From assembly GCA_015680905.1 (NCBI GenBank), contig CM027378.1, forward strand, positions 5,146,001 through 5,210,000: DNA of 64,000 bases, in the 5' to 3' direction. This DNA comes from Coptis chinensis. Taxonomy: Eukaryota > Streptophyta > Magnoliopsida > Ranunculales > Ranunculaceae. The position numbers and the translations under genes are program-made. Position 1 is the stretch's first letter. Each line of letters begins with the position of its first letter. This document shows positions 22,601 through 34,218 of this stretch, one piece after another. The notes beneath the pieces were generated by a model, which saw only the letters and a list, made by a program, of their open reading frames with translations, made no database searches and was not told the origin of the DNA.

Positions 22601-23445
22601 AAGAGTGTCTTTGTAGGCTATAGTTTAAATCATCAAGGTTACAAATGCTTAGATGTTAGTACAGGTCACATCTACATTTCCAGAAATGTTGTTTTCAATG
22701 AAAATGTTTTTCCATTCAAATCTTCTACGTCATCTAGTCCACATCATGTTTATATCCAATATGATTCATTTACAATCCCATTATTCATTTCTTTAACTTC
22801 TTACACAAAATATAATAAAATTTCATTCAAAATTCCACAATTATCTATCATACATCCACAACCTACACAAATCTCTCAATCACTTCATATAGCACTTGTT
22901 AATGCACCTACTACAACATCTATGCATGTACCTACTTCAGTCATTCCTAATTATGCACACACTTCAACACAAATTACTCCATCTCGACCTCTTTCTACAT
23001 CAGTGATACCTCCAACATCAAAACCTGTTAGAAGAAGAAAACAAGTTCCTCAAGCAGTTATAGCTAGCAGTCATACAATGACAACAAGATTCAAATATGG
23101 TACAGTAAAAAAGAAAGCTCTACACTCTGTAAAGTAACCTCTACCTCAAAGCTACACAGCCACAACATCAACTTTACCATCAGTTCCAAGTTGTTTCAGT
23201 CAAGTAATGAAAGATGCAGGGTGGAGGAATGTGCGCAATGAGAGAAGAATTTAATGTTTTGCATAAGACAAATAGTTGGAATTTAGTGCCATTTACAAGG
23301 CAAAATGTTAGTTATTGCTTCAAAGTGGGCCTTTAGAGTAAACCAAAAAGCTAATGGTACATTAGATAAACTCAAAGCAAGACCAGTGGGTAAAGGTTAT
23401 CACCAAAAGCCAGGAGTTGATTTTGGAGAGACATTTACGTTCTAT

Positions 23446-24668
23446 TAAATTGTTGAGTACTTGTCGAGCACTCACCGAGTACTCCGTACTCGGTACCTAC
23501 CTGACCAGTGCAACACATTATTCCCCATGAGTGATCGGGATCAAAAAATCACTAGGAAATCAGTCGATTTGTCGATTAATAAGTGATCGGGCTCGGGCAA
23601 GTTAGTCGTGTGGAATCAGGCCTCACATAAAAAAGAAAGCTTTATTTTTGGCCCGCGACTAAACAGTTAACACCAAAAACAAATTTTGGGCTTTGCCTCC
23701 AGGTCTTCTCCACTCCAGGTATGCTCTTCACTTCTTCTCCATTCCCCTTAAATCTTCTTCTTCTATTCTTTAATCTTCCCTCACTTCTTCTCCTCCCCCA
23801 TCAGTTCTTCAGTTCTTCAATCTTCACTCACTTATTCTCCTCCTTTTTCTATCCTTCTGTCCTTCTCATTCTTTTTAAGTTATGTTCTTCACTTCTTCTC
23901 AAGCATTCACTTTTATATCCACTCTCTTATTCACTTCTTCACTTCTTCTCCTCTCCTTTTTTTATTTTTTATTTTTAATAGTCCACTCAAAGTTGACTGT
24001 TTAGTGTTTACCAATTGATTTTTTTTTAAGAGATATCTTCAAGAGCTTCGAATGAACCATCTATTGGGAGTGGTGCTGATGCCACAACAATAACAACCTC
24101 AATGAAAAGGAAATCAGATGATATAGCATGAGAATGGGCCGGTGAGTGTAGGGACCCAAATAATAGAAATTTTGTTTGATGTTTGTTGTGTGATAAAAGG
24201 ATGTCTAGAGGGATAAATCGGTTGAAGGAACATCTAGTTCATAAGAAAGGGAATGTGACGTCATGTCCAAATGTGACCATAGAGATTCAAAAGAAAGTCA
24301 ATGCAACGTTGCAACAAGTAATTGATTAGAAAGAAAAAGCTTGATAAGATATAATTCAAGGTATTCTTGAAAGACAAGATGAAGATGTTGATGAAGTTGA
24401 AGAACAAGAAAATTTTAATGGTGGTGGTAATAGAAGTCAAGGTATTTCCATTGGTGGTGCTAAGAAAAGAAAAGTCATCGACAATGTTAGAGGTCATCTT
24501 GATCGATTATCGCCAACCGATAAAATGAAGCAAATCATTTTGGATAAAAACAACCCTCACAAGCAACTTTTGAAGAAAATAGCATGGAACAAGATAGCAA
24601 AGTGGGTATACAAAGTGGGATTAGCTTTCAATGTAGTACGCCCACCAAGCTTTACGAAGTGGGCATAG
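23446..24668 (+). pseudogene. hAT transposon, 5' end and N-terminal half of transposase
   Basis: Left of the gene, 23446-23600 has the ATTAATAAGTGATCGG / TCGATTTGTCGATT motifs seen in subterminal regions of plant hAT elements. From about 24102 the frame reads MKRKSDDIA, EWAGECRDPNNRNFVWCLLC, then DKRMSRGINRLKEHL and KKGNVTSCP: a BED zinc finger (CxxC...H) of a plant hAT transposase, followed by VRPPSFTKW near 24640, the usual start of the next conserved block. One W is replaced by a stop (near 24129), more stops follow, and the catalytic and dimerisation parts are missing, so the element is dead and truncated. A CT-rich leader lies at 23706-23965. Confidence 0.65.
23706..23965 (+). repeat. 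Polypyrimidine (TTCTTC/CTCC) tract
   Basis: 260 bp almost entirely of C and T, upstream of the hAT transposase start. It may be the transcript leader of that element. The long open frame across it is a composition artefact. Confidence 0.7.
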
Positions 24669-25956
24669 TTTGAATTTTTTTGGAAAATCAAAATTACGCA
24701 GTGGCATAAAAAACAATTTTGGTTTTTCAAATGGATGGAGCCATTTCAAGTGGCGCAGAATGCTCAGTAACCCCACCACATCACATGTCAATTATATTTT
24801 TGTTAAAGTACTACACTATCCCTACTAATTCAATTTTGAGAAAAAGATTATGCGGGGCAGTTTTGTTTTTTTGAGTTTTGCTTGTTTCTAAACTACAATG
24901 TTCAATTGGCGCAATTTTTTTTTTCAAAACCACTGGATGCCATTTTCGTACCTCTATCCTTAAGTACTTTTTTGAGGTTTTGTGGATACAAACCTAAAAA
25001 CCATTGGACTCAATCTTAGGGTTTTATTGGTGGTCTTCCCGTCTCCCAACCACTCCCATTTAACACCACTCTAATGAATTTGTACTACACTTCAAGTGTC
25101 TTTTATAGTATACTAGTCTCTATGCACATGTAGTCACACGTATTTTTCTTTCTCAAAATATGGGCGGGTAGAATTTATAAATTTGCCCCGTGACATACCC
25201 TATTCACACATCTTCTATGGACAAATTACCGTTTTGCCCACAAAAAACAAATTTGGAATTTGGAATATTATCATTTTGCCACTCCCAAAAGTCAAAAAAA
25301 TAATAAAAAATCGTAAAATTAAGAAATTGCCACTGTGAAATCACAAAATAACAATTTTGCCACCCTGACAGAAACAAAATCTACTATTACACAAAACAGT
25401 AGATTTGTGTCCGTCATAGGGACAGAAATATCATTTATCATGTTAAAAAAACACTTTATGACACCTGTCAAACATTGAGGGTCATTTTTGACAAAAAATA
25501 ATAAAGTATTAAGCAAAATTACTTATTTACCCTTGTGACACAAAATCACTATTCCTCACATCCCATATTTTTCTAATATAGTAAGATATATATGCTTTGC
25601 TATCTCATGGAGTCATGGTGTTGCCGCTTACGGCTCATTGGTTAGGGTGGAAAACTGAAGAAGAAAAGGAATGTCCAGGTTAGAATTCCTTGAGAGATGC
25701 ATGACAATTGAGAGGACTAAAAAAAATTAGACCATGCAATTCTTATACTGTTTAGGCCCAAGCACTAATACAATTACATAGGCCTAAAGAGGCATGCATG
25801 GATTTTGGTTTGCGCTGGTCATCATTAATACTTTGGACCGTGATTAAAATATCAACAAATCCCATAGATTAGTTGATCGGAGTTCATTAATTATTAGACC
25901 CAGACTAGTTTGGTTTAACATAATACTTGCATTATCACCTAATAAAAAAAAGGTAC
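24669..25956. other. Spacer between the hAT fragment and the Harbinger element
   Basis: A+T-rich, with repeated phrases on TTTTGCCAC / CAATTTTGCC at 25220-25380. A phrase ACCATTGGACTCAATCTTAGG near 25002 resembles Tourist-type ends, but no partner end was found. Confidence 0.3.
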
Positions 25957-26373
25957 TTAGAGCGTCTCTAGGTGGTAGTATCACCTCCCAATTTCTCCAA
26001 ATTTGCTTCCAAAACTCGGAATTTCGCAGAAATTCAACTCTATGTGGAAGCAAATTCGGTCATATCACCTGTCTAGCTGCATCCTTGGAAGCAAATATGG
26101 GATTTCAGATGTGGATGTGACACGACATTGGTAATGTCGCCCCAAATTTTTTTTGACTTTGACAAGCACTCCGCGCCATTACTAATGTCATGTGCTCCAA
26201 TGGGAAAAAAACGGGCAAAAAACGACTAGAATTCGACATCTATATATCTACACTCATTTTAATTCCTTATTCATTTTACATATACTCAACCCAAACATTC
26301 TTATCAAACAACTCAACAATTTCACATCAATCCTCAACAAACAACACACACACACATTGCCAAAAAATAGATC

Positions 26374-27707
26374 ATGAAGTGTATGAGCTTTTTCTCTTTC
26401 AATCTTCATTTTCATCTTCATCGTCATCTTCTTCTTCATCTTCTCCAGCGGAAGACTCGGTACGTAGATAGTCTTGATGAAGAATTTGTTAACGTCATCC
26501 CCCTTATAAATCACAATTTGGTTGTACTTGCACAAGTACATGCTCCGAAGGCACCACATGGTGGTTCAAAGAAGGGTCAAAAAGTGAAACATATAAACCA
26601 TGCTTTGACTTTGGAAATCTTGAAGGCCAACTACTTTGACGATCGTCCTATTTTTCCGAAAGAGAATTTCAAACGGCACTTTCGTATGAAAAAATCTTTA
26701 TTCCTTCCCATCTTCAACGATATTCAGACTCATTTTAAGTATTTTTTAGCCTAAATTTAACAATGGTGGTAAACCTGGGATAAATCCTTTGATCAAGGTG
26801 GCTGCAGCTTTGCGTATTCTTGGTTATGGTACGGTGGCTGATCAAATTGACAATCAATTATACATTTCCGAGCAATCTGGAAACCAGGCATTGAGGCATT
26901 TATGTGATGCAATTATCAAATTGTACGGTTCAATCTACTTGCGAAGGCTAAGCATTGTAGACACAGAACGTTTGCTTGCACATTCTGCTAAACGTGGATG
27001 GTCGGGTATGTTGGGAAGTATTGATTGCATGTATTGGGAATGACATAATTGTCTAACTAGATGGCAAGGTGCTTATAGTGGTCGTTCTAAAAAACCATCT
27101 ATTATTTTCAAAACGGTTGCAATCGAAGACCTGTGGATATGGCATTCTTTCTTTGGGATGCCAGAGTCACACAATGACATCAACGTGTTGAACAACTCGC
27201 GCGGTATTTGAGCATGTGATCAATGGTACTTCCCTACCTGTTTATTTTGATGTAAATCATCCTAGCTACAATATAGATTATTATTTAGCTGATGGTATCT
27301 ATCTTGACTATGCGGCATTTATATAAACAATTTCAAAACCTAATGCTCTAAAGACAAAGTGGTTCGTAACGATGCAAGAAGCTGCAAGGAAAGATATTGA
27401 AAAAGTTTTTGGGGTTTTGCAATCTAAAATTAGGATTTTGGCAAAAGCTTGCAAATTATAGCATGTGGAGACAATGGGTACTTCTATCAGAGCATATATC
27501 ATATTGCACAATATGATAATCGGAGCTAAGAATAAAAATTATGAAATGAGGAGATACATTCCTGATCCAAAAAGGCAACCACATATCACACCTACTCGGG
27601 AATACTATATTGAGGGGATTCTACGAGTTCAATCAAAGACTATGCATGATAGACTCAAAAGCGACCTTGTCGAGCATCTATGGAGCATTAGGGGTGACCG
27701 ATGTTGA
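26374..27707 (+). pseudogene. PIF/Harbinger DDE transposase, decayed
   Basis: Family blocks appear in order: NYFDDRPIFPKENFKRHFRM (near 26625, the usual FRM motif), VAAALRILGYGTVADQID (near 26800), GMLGSIDCMYWE (near 27010, first catalytic Asp), WIWHSFFGMPESHNDINVL (near 27130-27190, second Asp), ARKDIEKVFGVLQSK (near 27380, catalytic Glu) and IRAYIILHNMII (near 27485). So the DDE triad positions are all still readable. The frame is broken: a shift near 26755, a W-to-stop change at about 27042, and further shifts before 27465. The true start is uncertain; the His/Leu-rich beginning at 26374 may be upstream sequence. A nuclease that cuts and pastes the element, inactive in this copy. Confidence 0.85.
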
Positions 27708-27875
27708 TTGTTGTAATTTAATTTAATTTTGTAGATGCATGTTTCTTCTTAATCATCAACAAACAATGTTAATTAATTTCTATTTAATTTAAACTAACAT
27801 ATATTTATAGAAAATAAAAGTTTATTCATATTAAAAAATATATATTACGTTACATAGTCATAAAAAATAAAATGA

Positions 27876-28358
27876 TTAATCACTCTTAACTTTTTCCATT
27901 ACAGCACCAAACCACTCACATTTTCCACACACTAAACACTTCAATAGATCAAGACCTCTTCCTTCAAGGTTCACGAACTTTTTCAGCACTCTAACGTCAT
28001 CACAACCATTTGGGCATGGTATCTGTGCATAGGGGCAATACCTATACCAATGATCATCCTCGCCACAACACGTGCATATCAACAAACTGTCTCCCCATAT
28101 ATATATATGCACCATTTCAAAAATCTTACTTTCTTCACCATCTTCGTTACAGTTTCTATATATGAACATATAACCTTGGCAATGTGGTACTTTAGGACAC
28201 CTTGCATTCAGATACTTGCATGATAATGCAAGGTATTTTCTTGAGGTGCAAATTTGGCACCTCTCTTGATAGAGTGTATCAAAATAACATGATTGTTGAG
28301 TTGATTCGCTAACGTTGGTATGTTGGCTAGTTTTTTGCAATGATGAAGAAGAAGTCAT
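27876..28358 (-). CDS. Zinc-knuckle plus GRF-like zinc-finger protein carried by the Harbinger element
   Basis: Open frame of 160 residues from ATG at 28358 (the frame stays open to 28490, but the upstream part runs into the terminal region). After a Ser-rich start come a Cys-rich block (CQICTSRKYLALSCKYLNAR), a perfect CX2CX4HX4C zinc knuckle (CTCCGEDDHWYRYC) and a GRF-like finger (CPNGC...KKFVNLEGRG...LKCLVCGKCEWFG) near the C-terminus. Such fingers bind nucleic acid, usually single-stranded. It lies tail-to-tail with the transposase and is unbroken while the transposase is decayed. The usual second gene of plant Harbinger elements is a Myb/trihelix-like protein, which I do not see, so this may replace it or be a captured host gene. 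Function in transposition is an inference. Confidence 0.6.
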   Translation of the reverse strand: MTSSSSLQKTSQHTNVSESTQQSCYFDTLYQERCQICTSRKYLALSCKYLNARCPKVPHCQGYMFIYRNCNEDGEESKIFEMVHIYIWGDSLLICTCCGEDDHWYRYCPYAQIPCPNGCDDVRVLKKFVNLEGRGLDLLKCLVCGKCEWFGAVMEKVKSD

Positions 28359-28649
28359 GGTAAAATGAAATGGTTGTGGAGATAGTTTTGGAGTGTGGGG
28401 TGAGAATGAAGCAATTTGTGAAATTTGTACATTTTTACTCGATAGCACGCGACATTGGTAATGGCGCGCGATAGTAGTACTAGTGCGCAATATTACTAAT
28501 GGCGTGCGTGGTAGACCCTACATTCAAATATGCGTCCGATATTTGCGACCACCTAGAGTTGGTCAAAATTTGCGTCCAATTTCTTCAAATTTGGAGGTGA
28601 TACTACCACCCTAGAGATGCTCTTAAAATCATATCTTTTGCAGGATGAA

Positions 28650-28650
28650 C

Positions 28651-28684
<34 letters not shown>
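28650..28684. repeat. Poly(A) run just outside the Harbinger element
   Basis: About 34 A residues, 25 bp beyond the right duplication. No associated retroelement was recognised. Confidence 0.85.
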
Positions 28685-28685
<1 letters not shown>

Positions 28686-28892
28686 AAGTAGATTTCAATA
28701 GATACAAAATTTAATCAATTAATCAAATGTGATAAAAAAAAAAATCTCTCAAAATCTGGATTCATTCAACTCAAATATATATTCGTACCTAGACAAGTTC
28801 CATGAAGGGGACAATGTATGTTAAGTTGGACAATGTCAAAAAATTGGATCGATCGAAAAATCGAGTTGCATGAGGGGGAATCTTCACGAAGC

Positions 28893-28978
28893 ATGATGAG
28901 AGCCAATTATTTAAATCATCAAAAGCAATCATAGAATGATGAGAGCCAATTATTTAAATCATCAAAAGCAATCATAGA
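28893..28978. repeat. 43-bp tandem duplication, two copies
   Basis: The units start at 28893 and 28936 (ATGATGAGAGCCAATTATTT...) and are identical, so the duplication is recent. Confidence 0.9.
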
Positions 28979-28979
28979 A

Positions 28980-29590
28980 ACAACGCAACAAGACACAGAT
29001 AAATATATAGATGGAGTTGTGTATCTAATTCAAAAAAGAGTCAAATAATGACACCCACCGGGATACATGGGACTATTTCGGTGTTCAACCCTACAACACC
29101 AGGTTGTTGGGGTGGCGGATCGTGGACCGTGGACGGTGGACCTTTTGATAATTTGCTTACCTCTATAATTTCATTATGCCACGTGTCATTCAAAGTGTTG
29201 TGTAATGAACAATAGATTGCCACATTGCCAACCTCTATCTTTTATCTCTACATTTGAATGCAATGAAAATTTTAAATTATTTTCCTAAGTTGATTAGTGT
29301 TTACTTCAGTTAGGAATTGAAGTAGGAACGTAAGAAGTTAAGAACTACTAAACACAGAAAAGTTTAAAGATCCCTAACATTGCTAAGGGTACTCCTAACA
29401 TTTGAATACTCTTTGGTAAATCAATAATTTTGCTAGGTAAGCGAAACATATTAATAAGATGAAGGTGAACACAATTGAGGAGTGGGTTGTGACAGATCCA
29501 CACTTCACTCAAGTTACAATCAGTTTGTCAACTGACAAATTACCATTAGTGCTAAATGGAAGTATCATTAGCTAAAGCGATAATTTTACA
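28980..29590. other. Spacer with no recognisable feature
   Basis: Nothing recognised apart from short open frames. Confidence 0.4.
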
Positions 29591-30345
29591 AGTCTGGATG
29601 TTTTCACCTTGTAAGCCAATTGGGTTTTCCATCTTCCACTCTTCTTAAGTTGTCGAGTAATCTGCATCCTTGATTTGCAGCTTGGTCTGCCGAAAAGTTC
29701 ACTTCCCTCTAAGTTGAAGTGATGAATTTTTTTTTAATATTGTCGAGGATATACTTCCATCTGTTGGAGAGTTGCCATGGTAGTGCCAAAGTGTCAAATG
29801 CTTTAACTGCAGCTTCTGAGTCACTTACAATCCATACATCTAGCCAGCCTTTCTCAATAGCCACCTCGAGTCCTACAATTGCTAGACATTCTGCCCAGTA
29901 ACTAGTATGCCTATGGTAGACAAGTAGAAAATCTCCATTACAGTTTTGATATGTGGCTCCAACACCAGCGTCTCCTGGATTGGCTCGTGAACCACCATCT
30001 GTATTGATCTTAGTGGTTGGTGCTGTTGGTGGAAGCCATTGCGTGCTTCAAATTCTCGGGGCATTTCTCAAATGCCCTTTAATTCCCCAGAAGCTAAGGA
30101 TGTGGATGTCATCATGGTTCATGTGAGCTTTGGAGAGATGTGATGCAAAAGATGCGACTTCGGATTTGTTGAAAGCATTTAGAGATATTAAGCTTCGTGT
30201 CTTCAAAGACAATCTTGTTACGATGCTTCCAGATAATCGTCATGGAACTTACGATTGTCGTGTTCCAAAGGTGTTTGATGAATGGGCTGTTGTGCCGTGA
30301 GAGCTTCAGTGCATCGAGAAATTCATTTAAGGTATTTTGGTAAAG
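29590..30345 (-). pseudogene. LINE fragment: 3' part of ORF2 with RNase H domain
   Basis: The minus strand reads TDGGSRANPGDAGVGATYQ (near 30010-29950), then AECLAIVGLEVAIEKGW and VWIVSDSEAAVKAF, a typical plant LINE RNase H (DG, E, D positions visible). Upstream, at 30240-30130, lies a WKHRNKIVFED motif that precedes RNase H in these elements. The frame has stops and shifts, and neither RT nor a poly(A) tail is present, so it is a truncated fragment. A host RNase-H-like gene of LINE origin is the alternative. Confidence 0.65.
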
Positions 30346-31165
30346 ATTTTTCCTAACATTTCACAAGCATGAATTACTTCGTCCCAAATTAAATGAAAGC
30401 TACACAGACAAGAATTCTTAAATTTACAAAAAAATTGATGGACTGAAATAAGAAATTTTAACTAATTAATATACAATTTACACAAACGATACTTTTCAAT
30501 ACTTAGGTACTTCGGAGTAGTTTTTAGAAATCGAAGTTTCAAGTTTTCCAATAAAATATGTATCTATTGTTCTACACATATATCCATCATATATATGTTT
30601 TCGATAGGTGCTTTTACTACTTAGTAATAAGATATACAATATTACAATAGTGGTATCAGTATTCAGTAACACACCTCGATCTCGTAATTTCTGGTGTTGT
30701 TTAGATGCTTTTGTAGAGCATGGCAAAAAATACCGCCTTTAAATTGTTATATAAACTTTGAGGTTCGATATTGATTATTGTAGTAAATACCCAAAAATTT
30801 CACCACTAGTAGAACCCTGATAATTTAATACGTGACGTGATAAATTAATTATGGCACTTATATAATAAAAAAAATTGGTTCTGATTTGGGCCAGTGGACT
30901 AAATTAATAATTTCACTAAATTTATAAGATAATAAATTTCAAAGCAGTCCCTGTGGAGCTTAGTGGAGCCCATTTATTATATAAATTAATAAAAAAAAAT
31001 ACAAATGAGGCGAAATATTATGTCTTCTTAAAATATGATCGAGTCCAGTGTTACTTGTCTTGTGGTGAAATTTAAGTCAAGCTGAATCTTAAATAACAAG
31101 GATCATGATCACATTGATACATAGCTATTTCCTAAAACTAACATTAAAACCTAAGAGAACAAGTT

Positions 31166-31217
<52 letters not shown>

Positions 31218-32587
31218 CTTTAACACCATAGAAAATATTTCTAGAATAAATTTTGAAAATTCATAAATATTTAGATAAATTAATAACTATTTTATTTTGT
31301 GGAAATATAACTATTAATTTACCGATTAATTAAAATCTCACTTAATTAATAGATTTTGTATGGTCCCAAAGGTATTAAATTATCGAAGTTCTACTTTAAC
31401 AATTTTCGCCTTGACATGATTTCATACATAATAGGCATACAAAAAATAATGGTCCAATATACCGAAGGAAATTCATATTTCATATTGTTGCCTTGATGTG
31501 GAGTACCCAATATTTATGATTTCAAATGGAATCTTAGAATTCCGTCAGATATTTTGGTTTTTGAAAAAAAAAACGAAAAGGATTTGAAATTTTAATATAG
31601 GGTTGAAAGTTACTAATTTTGAAATATGTTCGGAATAATCGGAATTCTAGGCAGAATTCGGGTTTTTCAATAATTGGGAATTTCAAAGATTTTGAAATCT
31701 CGAACTATGGGAGTACCAACACCTGGAATTTGCATTACACTAGGGTATGCTCGTGCCTACGACCCACTAGACCTCGACGCTGCAGCACTACCCCAACAAC
31801 TTGTCGCGCCTTCGGTGCAAGACCAGCCACGCCTTTAGTACAAAACAACTCATCGCGCCTTCAGCGTAAGACCAGCACACTTGCCCATTATTCATAAGCC
31901 GAATAATATTAATTAGCCAATTGTGCAATACTATGTTAAATTTGGAGGCCCAACATTATATGGGCTAGCCCAACAGTTTATAAGCCCAGCCACAATTGTT
32001 GACTTTTGACTGATTTTTGGATATATTACATGGTATTGATTACATTTAACAAAATTGCACAAACCCTCTAAACACTTGGATCTGCCAAGTCATATTTTGG
32101 TGATAATGATTACCTATTATTAGATGGAGCATTTTGGCCCCACACTTTTATATTTTGTTAGATAGAAAGATTACATTCAACAAATGCAATATATGGAGGG
32201 CTGAAATGCTCAATGCAACTCTTGTGATGTACATCTATGATATGATTGGTTGTCGGTGCATGAACAATATAGGTGTATATAGGCTGAACCTAGAGATCTT
32301 ATATTATCCGTCAAAATCGATGAGCCGTTCATTGCCTCTATGATTGGTTAAAGTTTCAAAGTTGGTCTTTTTAACTTTTGCCTTGAAGAGAGGTGGATGA
32401 GGTCACCATGCAAAGTGAAACACTCCTTCTGGTACATTTCTTCCCGTTTCTTTTATTCTGCACTGCACCAAAAACTCGTGTTGGAATTCACAATCGCGAT
32501 GTATGTGGATGAAATTTTGAAGATTTGAAATATTGCAAAACAAATTGAAATTTGTGGCAAACAGCCAAACAGACTAAAATTTAGAAT
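30346..32587. other. Intergenic spacer
   Basis: A+T-rich, with a TA microsatellite at 31168-31214. A C-rich patch at 31740-31880 has three loose copies of CGCGCCTTC(G/A)G(C/T)G(C/T)AAGACCAG. No gene recognised. Confidence 0.4.
31168..31214. repeat. (TA)n microsatellite
   Basis: About 23 uninterrupted AT units. Confidence 0.95.
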
Positions 32588-33290
32588 AGTTTCATCTTAT
32601 TTAAGGGCAAATAGGTAAATTAAGATTTAGAATATATTGCGCAAGCTGTGACTTCCTATTTTGCTGAGATTGGGTTTACACGTATAATAGGCTGGGATTC
32701 AGCTTGGAGCGTTTTGAGGGAAAACCTGTTTGGAGCAAAAAATCACTCCATTGGTTTTCCTCCAAGGGCTCCAAACCAAATCTCAACCATACACGTTTCA
32801 ATCTCATCCCAGTAAAATAGGAGGTGACATAATGTTTTCATACTCATGTACCATTTTACCCCAAATGAAATGAAAAGAAAGAAAAAAAAAAAACTCTATA
32901 ATAAACCAGAGCATGAGGTTTTTCTTGATCTACGACTAATCCACTCTTGATTTCATGTCCACAATTGATAATTCTCCATTGATATTGCTTCACACTAACA
33001 GAGATTACTTGAAAGCTAGTTTTATTCACCCTCTCACCTAGCAATCAATTAACTAGAGAAAGTCAATAAACATATGTATTAATGTATTCTCACTCAATTG
33101 GGTTTCTATTTCATGTTGCAGAAGAAAAAACACATTAAAGAGTCCACTTTCATAGTTTCATCTTACTTAAGAGCAAATAAGTAACTTAAGATTTAGAATA
33201 TATTGCGCAAGCTGTGACTTTCTATTTTGCTGTGTAAGGCTAGGATTCGGCTTGGAGGGAAAAACCGCTTAGAGAAAAAAAATCACTCTT
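32588..33290. repeat. Pair of about 125-bp direct repeats, 565 bp apart
   Basis: The blocks starting near 32588 and 33153 share TAGTTTCATCTTA(T/C)TTAAG, then TTAAGATTTAGAATATATTG, CGCAAGCTGTGACTT and GGATTC(A/G)GCTTGGAG, at about 85-90% identity. Between and after them, inverted GGGCTCCAA / TTGGAGCCC phrases recur (32767, 33345 and 33726), suggesting decayed MITE copies. Confidence 0.6.
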
Positions 33291-33864
33291 GAAATACCAA
33301 AATATAGAGTGATTTTGCTCCTAGCAATATTTCCTCATAGGGCTCCAAGCCCAATAAAAAAGCAACACATGTCTATAATATTTTGAAATCCAACTACCAA
33401 TAACCGCCTTTTTCTAGACTTACCAATTTACCATCGTCAAAATTTAAAGAAAAAATTTAAAATATTTGTTGAAAAAATAGGAAATGATATTTCAAATGTG
33501 TTTTTTTTTTCATCTTCAATGTCGACTCATGAATAGAGTGATTCCCTATAAATCTTTTTTTATTAGGACTCAAATGATAATTATTGAATTTTTTTTATTA
33601 GATAAAAAAACTAAAGAAAGAATTGTTGGCCAATATTTTAAGGGTAAAATCGAAAGTGCAAATCTAAAGAAATATATTGCTAGCTAGATCTCCCATATAG
33701 TTGATAAGGTGTTCCTTCTTGATTGGGCTTGGAGCCCTTGGAAGAAATATCGCTGAGAGCAAAAAATCACTCCAATATATATATATATTTCATTAACTTC
33801 ATACTACACTTTTTGTTTGCGCCCAATCACCTATTTAGTGACAACATTGTACAAGATAGTAACC
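33291..33864. other. Spacer with decayed MITE-like phrases
   Basis: AAAAAATCACTC and GGGCTTGGAGCC motifs recur in both orientations. No complete element could be bounded. Confidence 0.3.
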
Positions 33865-33872
33865 CTACTATA

Positions 33873-34210
33873 CAGGGCATCTCAAGCCATTTGGTGGCCC
33901 TAAGCGAAGTTCAAAAAGAAGCCTTCTGCTATTGATTACACTCACTTTTTGTAGAAGAAATTAAAAGTTTTTTGTTGGAGAAGTGAAGGTAATTTTGGGT
34001 TTGCTTGAGAATGTAATTGCATTTTCTTGTGTTCAATTCAATTAATGTTTTTTTTTCAAATATTATTATATAAGTTTTTAACTATTATAAAAATAATAAA
34101 AAATAAATAAAATCCGAACCACTGAACTCGTGTGGATTGAGTTGGGGCTCTTTGGACTGATGTGCCCTAAACAGAACTACCTATTATGTTATAGGGTTGA
34201 GCCGACCCTG
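33873..34210. mobile_element. hAT-type MITE, 338 bp, with 8-bp duplication
   Basis: The ends are CAGGGCATCTCAAGCC and, inverted, CAGGGTCGGCTCAACC. Eight-base flanks CTACTATA (33865-33872) and CTACTGTA (34211-34218) match at 7 of 8 positions. The ends resemble those of the larger hAT-type element at 48536, including the following G(G)CCxTAxGCGA phrase. Confidence 0.75.
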
Positions 34211-34218
34211 CTACTGTA

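Larger units (their letters stand above)
9531..23445 (+). mobile_element. Fossil Copia (Ty1) retrotransposon, split by nested insertions and truncated
   Basis: An old, broken Copia element with many breaks. Parts visible in order: the gag N-terminal half from an ATG at 9531 to about 10043; then, after a 10.8-kb insert, the gag C-terminal half with a Gly/Arg-rich tail (20847-21300); the protease region near 21460-21560 (WYMDGGAS); the GAG-pre-integrase segment near 21880; the integrase core about 22050-22350; and the first part of the reverse transcriptase (23200-23445). The rest of RT, RNase H and both LTRs were not found. Spacer 9082-9530 may contain leader sequence. The element ends abruptly where hAT-like DNA begins. 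Confidence 0.75.
25960..28622. mobile_element. PIF/Harbinger DNA transposon, 2663 bp, both ends present
   Basis: The terminal inverted repeats are GAGCGTCTCTAGGTGGTAGT on the left and, read inward from the right, GAGCATCTCTAGGGTGGTAG; with one 1-bp offset they match over about 30 bp. TTA flanks both sides (25957-25959 and 28623-28625), the standard Harbinger duplication. It holds a decayed DDE transposase on the plus strand and a convergent zinc-knuckle/GRF-like gene on the minus strand. The related 113-bp MITE at 50966 shares its ends. Confidence 0.88.

Noticed and set aside
23721-23978. Leu/Phe-rich open frame
   Set aside because: Direct result of a polypyrimidine tract.
24980-25025. Tourist-like end ACCATTGGACTCAATCTTAGG
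   Set aside because: No partner end with a 3-bp duplication was found upstream.
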